Of a DNA stretch of 64,000 nt, positions 58,130-64,000 are shown in pieces. The translations under genes were made by a program, and so were the position numbers. Below the pieces are notes generated by a model, which ran no database searches, was not told where the DNA came from, and saw nothing but the letters and a program-made list of their open reading frames with translations. The stretch's first letter is position 1; each line of letters opens with the position of its first letter. The stretch covers positions 1,878,519-1,942,518 of the forward strand of contig JAJEKV010000004.1 in assembly GCA_021234155.1 (NCBI GenBank), written 5' to 3'. Source of the stretch: Isoetes taiwanensis. Lineage: Eukaryota > Streptophyta > Lycopodiopsida > Isoetales > Isoetaceae.

Positions 58130-59700
58130 AGTGAAATTAACCACCCATCCAACCTATTCTAACTTTAATTCTAACTTGTCTAAGTTCTGTGAACATAAAA
58201 GTGACAAACATATATGCTTAGATCCCATCTTTCGTGGAATAGTGTTGATAGGGATTTGGAAGTGGCATCCTCAAGTTGGGACTCCTTCAACCAATCAATT
58301 GGTGCTCCCCGCAGTTCCAACACCTCATAGTCTCCCAAAGATTTTCAAACTTTACTAGCCGAATCTTCCTTGATTTATTATTCCATTTCGTAACTAATTC
58401 TCCGCCTTGAAAGTCCCTTTGTATTTTATGAGCAGCTTTGAAAGCGCCCAAGTCCTGGAAGCTTTTTAAGCAAATTAGCATTCTCGCCTTCCATTCTATA
58501 TTCTTCTTAAATGCAAAAGGGTATCCAGTCTTTCCCTAAAGCATACTCAAAAGGCAAACACAACTATGAGCTAACCTCGTAGAGATGGAAGCTCAAGTTT
58601 CCACGGGAGCACAACAATGCCTTTAATTTGTGACTCTTATAAGCCCACGTAGCATCCAAATGCTTGACATGCCAATCCTTGATTATCATCCACTGCTTTC
58701 TAAAATGTCTTTCAAAAACTTTATTAGTAGCTTCTCGCTTGACCATTACCCCGGGATAGTAAGAGGTGAACTCTTGGTATGTTTGACTTAAGAATGGTCA
58801 ATAAATTAGCAATAACTTCATTCACAAAAAGGGGTACCTCTATCAATGCAATTGTAAAGGAATACCAAAAACCGCACAAATATACCATGTAAGAATCCCT
58901 TGCCGCTGGTAATGGCATTAGTCGCTCTAAAGGAATTGCCCATTTGGTAAAATAACTGTATTACAATAATAAAGCCGATGTTGTTCAAGAAGGGGGTTAA
59001 TAGGGCTACTATATCTAATCCCCCATATTTGAAAAGGTCCCTGAGAAATTATGGGCCGAAAATGGGAGGAAGGATCCTCTTGCCAAATATCTGCACTTGT
59101 GGCAAGATTTATAGCAAGTATAACAATCTTTAAATATTGTGGTGGCCAATAATAACCTCGACTGGTGAATTTTCGCGTTAGTATCTCCGAAAATGGCCTC
59201 CACATACTCCTTCTTCATGCATTTCTCTTAATGATCAAAGAGATTCTTCATTGACACACCCGCAATAGTCCATCCTCGCTGACTTTACATAAAACATCAT
59301 TAATCATTTTAAATTGCTCAGCACTTTTCTTTAAATTTCTTTATTGCTCGAGGTCACCCCCCAAGGCATTTCGAATTGTAAGCAGTTCTTATAGGTAGCT
59401 TCAATCTTGTTGATTCTCGCTCTTCATCATCCGCCTCAGAATAGGCTAAGGCATCCACAAAGTCAACAACTTCTACTTCATCCTCACGATCAAAGAAAAT
59501 GTAAGGTAAATAAAGACTGACTCTTCACCGATGTGATTCTTTATGGAAATATATCAAAGGTTTGTAGCTTGTAAGCCCACCTTTGAATCTTGGTTTAGAG
59601 ATAGCTTTTACCAAATAACAAACTCATGGATTTTGTTTATATAAACTTGAACCGAACTTTTCAATAGTAAATGACCTTGTCTGCCAATGAGGAACATGAG
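58130..59700 (-). mobile_element. Ty3/gypsy pol remnant (Tat/Athila-like), integrase region
   Basis: Reading the - strand from high to low coordinates: a leader with FVDALAYSEADDEERESTRL, then a part near 59300 (KVSEDGLLRVC) and the integrase zinc region (CGGHFGDTNAKIHQSRLL in adjoining frames; GYYWPPQYLKIV). Next comes PFQIWGI-x-x-x-x-P-INP near 59020, typical of Tat/Athila elements. Then a core with RGTPF and GNGQA (58745) and a C-terminal part, KFENLWETMR. Many stops and frameshifts. RT and RNase H are mostly missing; sequence beyond 59720 is the ~300-bp repeat instead. Confidence 0.75.
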
Positions 59701-59725
59701 AGCAAAGAAGACTTTCTCCATTTCC

Positions 59726-60045
59726 GGGTGGGAATATGGTATGGGGGTAGGCAAAATGGTTAAGGGATGGAACCAAATACCATGGGATCTTCCAAACTCT
59801 TCCTAACTTCCCAATCTTCAAAAGCATCTTCCAATCTTCTTTTTAACCCAAAGACTCCTTTGACTAGCTTTGACCTCAAATGAAGTATTCCTTATGGGGA
59901 GTTGACCTTGGAAGATAAATATCCTTTGACCTTTCATACCAACAAGTTGGATCAATACCAAGTTCTCCTTTCTTTGACTTAGCCTTCTAACTTAACAAAT
60001 AAACTAATCGACTAGTATGCTGTCTTTTGGGGGCAAATAATATGC
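59726..60045. repeat. ~300-bp repeat, right copy
   Basis: This matches 57056-57330 and carries extra insertions (for example AAAGACTCC and ACAAGTTGGATC). It directly truncates the upstream end of the - strand gypsy pol remnant, so it may be an inserted element or a rearranged LTR piece. Confidence 0.8.
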
Positions 60046-61274
60046 ACTTTAGATTAAAAAATATTGACATGTTGCATTGGTGGATCGTGATGTATTCATG
60101 AACAGAACACCTAATCTCGTGAAGCCGAAAGTATTGTGTTCTCTCCGGGCCATGTTTCGTGCAATTTTATTTACATACCTTATTTGATAAAATGGGCAAA
60201 TGTTTGTTTACTACTTTAGGGCTATAACATGAGAGAGGTTCTAAGTTGATGAGCAAAGAAGCATACTGCTTCAAACCGCGACTTGATCTAATGGGGGTTG
60301 AATTTAGCCGCTAGCAAGAGCCCATTTATTGATTAAAAGTTAATGACGATGGCAAAGAATCACCTTAAAATCCTCATGTAATTATTCTTAAGATTCGGGG
60401 ATCGTTGAGTTATCCATAGACGAAAGATATTTGCTAGAGGAAATCACTTTATCATGACGGAATATCATGGTCATCGTCAGCAAAATCATGTTAAATTCGC
60501 TGCTAACTTTGGTGCATTTTGGGTCCATGACTTAAGAGTGTTAAAGTTTCTTGCATTTTTATTATGATTGATCCCAAATCTATTCCAAAAGTTTTGGCTC
60601 GCTCTTTTCATAGTCGGATTCGGCCCTCTATAGCCCATTTTTCATTTCAAGAATGCCTCACCGCATAACCATCACATCCACTTCCTTCCAAGAGCTCAAG
60701 AGATTGGATTTGTACAAGGCAGGAATATAATGACCTTCTTTGTTGAGCAAGGACCAAAAGATCCCTAATGGCAATCTAGCATCTACAATCTTAAACTTCT
60801 CGTAGATATAATTATTGGTTAATGATGTCCCCTAGTGTGTTTGATATTTATGGTAGTTGTGGACGAAGCAACGCGAAAAACTCCTATCGCATTGGAACAC
60901 GATGTCATTTGTGGCCCTAATAATTTTTCATTGGTCCACTAAACACTTATGGATATATCCAAATACCCAAGCAGGAAGATACGAAGGCTCCACAATCATA
61001 ATAGTAGTTGACAATTTATTTTATATGGCATACAAACACCATAGAAATGCCATATCAAAAATTTATTTTCTTATCTAATACATCCACGGTGCTTAATTCC
61101 ATTTAACAAGGTTATGTAGATGAAGACCCATAGCTTAAAATATTGTGAGTTACCGAAGTGCCGACATTGTATTCACATACAAACGCGCTTTTATAGAACA
61201 CTCAACTACCGCTACATACACAATTTGATCGAAAGTATATAGATTGTGGAAACATGAATCACAGCTTGATTTAG
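60046..61274. other. No confident gene
   Basis: AT-rich sequence with isolated frames (60857-61078). No splice-bounded exon or retroelement motif is clear. It may contain upstream introns of the exon at 61275. Confidence 0.3.
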
Positions 61275-61430
61275 GCCACTTACTCCCCAAGAACGGGAGG
61301 GCAACCTTTCTCGTATGCTAAAAGACCTTGTTTCTTTGTGAAATTTGAAGGTGGAATGATGGTTACAAATGCATATGCAGTGGAGCCAGATGTCTTTAGG
61401 GCATCTTGCTGTGGGAGCCCATGGAGGAAG
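61275..61430 (+). CDS. Splice-bounded coding exon, unidentified protein
   Basis: Acceptor TGATTTAG and donor AGGAAG|GTGCAG enclose exactly 52 codons in phase 0/0 with no stop: ATYSPRTGGQPFSYAKRP, CFFVKFEGGMMVTNAYAV, EPDVFRASCCGSPWRK. The aromatic- and glycine-rich beta-like pattern looks like a real domain. I cannot name the family. Neighbouring exons are not settled; in phase 0 the next acceptor (GTTTCAG at 61569) hits a stop after 11 codons. Confidence 0.5.
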
Positions 61431-63102
61431 GTGCAGAGTATGATTTTGCTCTTCTTCAAATGCTTACATGTCTGGCTGTGGTTCTAATTCTTCTAGTGTT
61501 TTTATGCATGTGCCTTTTACAAATGTATGTGGAGTTTGTAATAATGCATACATGAGGCTTTGTTTCAGGTGGTGCATTTCTACCGCTTTGGTTGTGACAG
61601 ATAAAGGTACATGAAATGTGGGAGGCTGGGTGGAGCCACGACGGTGAGTATTATCTATGTTCATACCATATTAATCGCTAGCTTATGTCCAAGCTTCTGC
61701 GCAGAGGATCAGGTTGTAGAGTGGTTTTATTAAGTTTCATTATGTTTCATCCGTTCGATGTTTCTTTCCACTCTGCTTCTTTCTCATGCTTCAAGTCAAC
61801 TCAGGCTTATTTTAACTGCTGTTTCAAGTAGTTGGGTGCCACAAAAATTGTCAATTGAGCACGTTAAAAAACTTCTCCATTGCTGTGAATTGCCTACTTT
61901 TAGGAGAGTTCAATTTCCTAAGCTTGAAAGTTTAACACTTGTTCTACTAAGTATAGAGTATACTTTGGTTTGTGATTGACTCAGATCATTAACTTCTATA
62001 CCATGATTTCTAAATCATATGATGACATGGAAATGGCGCTTTGACCCCACTGCTTGGCCAAGGATGGCCAAGGCATCTCCATTTGGAATCACTCATGGAA
62101 TATTCTCATGAACAATGGCTCAAAACAAACACAATATGAAATATTACTCATATCGTCGCACACATTTACTAGTTATTATTATATTACTATTACAATTCTT
62201 ACCAAATGACTGATGGATTGGTGTGACATTAGCTCCATCCTTTTATTTAAGCTTATTCTTTGATTCAACCAAGTCTTAAAATGCCCTATCAAACCTAGAA
62301 CTATGTCCACATGCCTTGCCCAACAACGTGGGAGTTGAGGTAATCTATAGTGCCTTGGCACCTTGCTTTAGATTAGACAAAATGTATGATATTTTGTACG
62401 TATTTATTTTATTGAACTCAGAATATGAATGCCAAATAAGTTAGATTTTAAACTTTAAAGTTTCTACATGTTAATTCCCTACCACAAAGTTAAGCGGCTT
62501 GATTCAGTTAATGCTATGCTAGCTTAGTTGAAGAAATTGTGCCCCTTTTTTCTTTCAAAAGTGATTGTTAGCAAGTTTATTCAACTCAGGTCCAAGATTA
62601 CTTTTCACAATATATGACCTGATTTCTTTGATTTTGAATAATTTCAACAAATTCAGGTTAATAAAACATAGTCTCCAAATTCATCTTCAATAATCTTATT
62701 GACATGGAGCTACTTCTTTGTCATTGATTCATGATCACCTGAACTTCCAACCTAGGTTAAGAAAGTTTAGAATGATTTGTCTCATCTAATGTCGGGAAAG
62801 ATTACTTTGCTGGCAAGTAAAGCCGTAATATGGATGTCTGCCCAATGAATTCCAAAATATGTATTCTGCTGACAAACCTTGTTGGCAAAAATATGTAACA
62901 ATTAAAAACATAGGAATCGAGGCCTGTAATAATTTTTAATCTGCTTAAGAATAATACCTGCAGAGATCAATTTTGGTGCCTTTGCAGGATAGATTGTAAC
63001 CTATTTGACCACCACAAAGCTGCTTTTAAAAGTTTTGCATAAGTTTCATACAGTGCATTTAAGTCTCTTGTTTTTCCTATCAAAATTAATTTTCTGTATG
63101 TC
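61431..63102. other. Intron-like region with one weak exon candidate
   Basis: A + frame at 61758-61979 includes SSWVPQKLSIEHVKKLLHCC and FRRVQFPKLES, without clear splice sites. The remainder is AT-rich with no motif. Confidence 0.3.
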
Positions 63103-63288
63103 TTGTTTTACAATTTTAATGGCTCAAAAACAAGAAGGCATACCATTTTAGGATCAACAGATACTCCCCGACATTGGGTACCACCTAAAATTTTGAAGAC
63201 TTTCGGCATTACACAGCAAGATATGAGACCACAAGACAAAAATACAATCCCACAAAAACAAGTTAAAGAAAATGCTATAGAATCATGA
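63103..63288 (+). CDS. Possible terminal exon, unidentified
   Basis: The + frame GSKTRRHTILGSTDTPRH, then VPPKILKTFGITQQDMRP and KNTIPQKQVKENAIES, ends at a TGA (63286-63288). It is hydrophilic and lysine-rich, as protein C-termini often are. The upstream boundary is not clear. It may belong with the exon at 61275. Confidence 0.3.
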   Translation: MFYNFNGSKTRRHTILGSTDTPRHWVPPKILKTFGITQQDMRPQDKNTIPQKQVKENAIES

Positions 63289-64000
63289 AGTGGGTCGTCA
63301 AGCTGGTAAAATGATGCAACAATGCTAAGTCATCAATTTTAACATTTACATTCAATATTTAGCGAATGCTTTCGATGATTAAGCAGACCACTCCACCTTG
63401 CAGAGATCGGTACCTTTAAGAAGGAATCAGTAGTCGCCAGCAACAAAAGGGGTCCTTCCAACCCAAGTGGCCAAATAATCCACTTGGTCCACCATTCCTT
63501 CTTGCAGGATTCCTTCCCCACTAGTCCTCACCCTCATCATCGTATATATTCTTGGCTTCTTTCCTTTGCCTTTATCGGAGCACCACGCCCGGTATCGTTG
63601 CTTCCATTATTCTTGGATGTCATGGTCCTGCTTCAACAATGATCTTTCCAGCTCTTCACCAATGTTCAGCACGAAACTACCCAACAGATGGATGTTCATC
63701 CACTGTTATATTAGTTTTCCTGTGTTTGGAATGGAATGACAAATAAACAATGTTCCAGCAGTTATTGGTGGTTTAGAAATTCCATAAGTTTCATTCTCGA
63801 ATGTGCGACCTTCATCCTAAAACCATAATTGCGCCGATAGAACCTCTCAAAGGTGGACGCCGACATCGAAGGGGCCAATATATATTCTTTGGCGAATGAA
63901 GTTACCTGGCGGGAGGCAGAAGTGTTAGCGTTTGACGGGATATTCGTTCGCATCAGCGATGGATGATGACGCATCGGAAAAGAAATTAAGTTTGGATTAA
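63289..64000. other. No confident gene at the window edge
   Basis: Two frames remain: + 63552-63746, with SASIILGCHG-like hydrophobic content, and - 63762-63974, which contains SASTFERFYRRNYGFRMKV. Neither is recognised, and the window ends here. Confidence 0.25.

Overview
The window looks like land-plant nuclear DNA, most likely from a seed plant with a large, repeat-rich genome. The reasons are: genes broken by GT-AG introns, a chloroplast-type inositol monophosphatase-like gene, a plant-type molybdate transporter, degenerate Ty3/gypsy and L1-type (LINE) retroelements, and several unrelated tandem-repeat families. There are no bacterial operons, rRNA genes or CRISPR arrays, and I cannot name the species.

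Left part (1-20 kb) is gene-bearing. It holds splice-bounded exons of an unidentified + strand gene (about 0.3-2.7 kb). Next come a MOT1-type molybdate transporter on the - strand (3873-5370) broken by several frameshifts, and an IMPL1-like inositol-phosphate phosphatase gene on the - strand (6557-10790). The last three IMPL1 exons are clean and in phase, but its middle exons carry frameshifts and some are not found. A second unidentified + strand gene gives three clean exons between 15421 and 16765.

Middle part (20-47 kb) is repeats. It starts with an AT-rich array whose 10-bp TTCnnGAA periodicity resembles extended heat-shock elements, a tRNA-like box A/box B head and a ~110-bp GATC-rich tandem array. 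It continues with a nested retroelement complex. A Ty3/gypsy chromovirus remnant (RT end, RNase H, integrase, and chromodomain at 41.9-42.1 kb) is split between the integrase C-terminus and the chromodomain. The 13.5 kb between them holds a degenerate L1-type LINE ending in an A-run (28437-32982) and three tandem copies of a ~3.1-kb unit (32983-41904). Direct repeats of ~1.8 kb (24507-26300 and 42957-44760), probably LTR-derived, flank the complex. A ~345-bp satellite follows (45951-47062); a stray inverted monomer of it lies at 26330-26480.

Right part (47-64 kb) holds a - strand gypsy reverse-transcriptase fragment, a 636-bp tandem duplication and a - strand Tat/Athila-like gypsy pol remnant (58.1-59.7 kb) near two copies of a ~300-bp repeat. 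It also holds splice-bounded exons of a third unidentified gene (61275-61430, perhaps also 63103-63288).

One theme runs through the window. Repeat copies, and genes that are normally conserved, differ by many 1-6-nt insertions and deletions. This may be real decay, or residual error in a long-read assembly, and that question decides whether MOT1 and IMPL1 are pseudogenes here. I did not find a convincing new biological system. The items most worth a second look are the heat-shock-element-like array, the clean unidentified exons, the ~3.1-kb tandem units and the nested gypsy/LINE complex.
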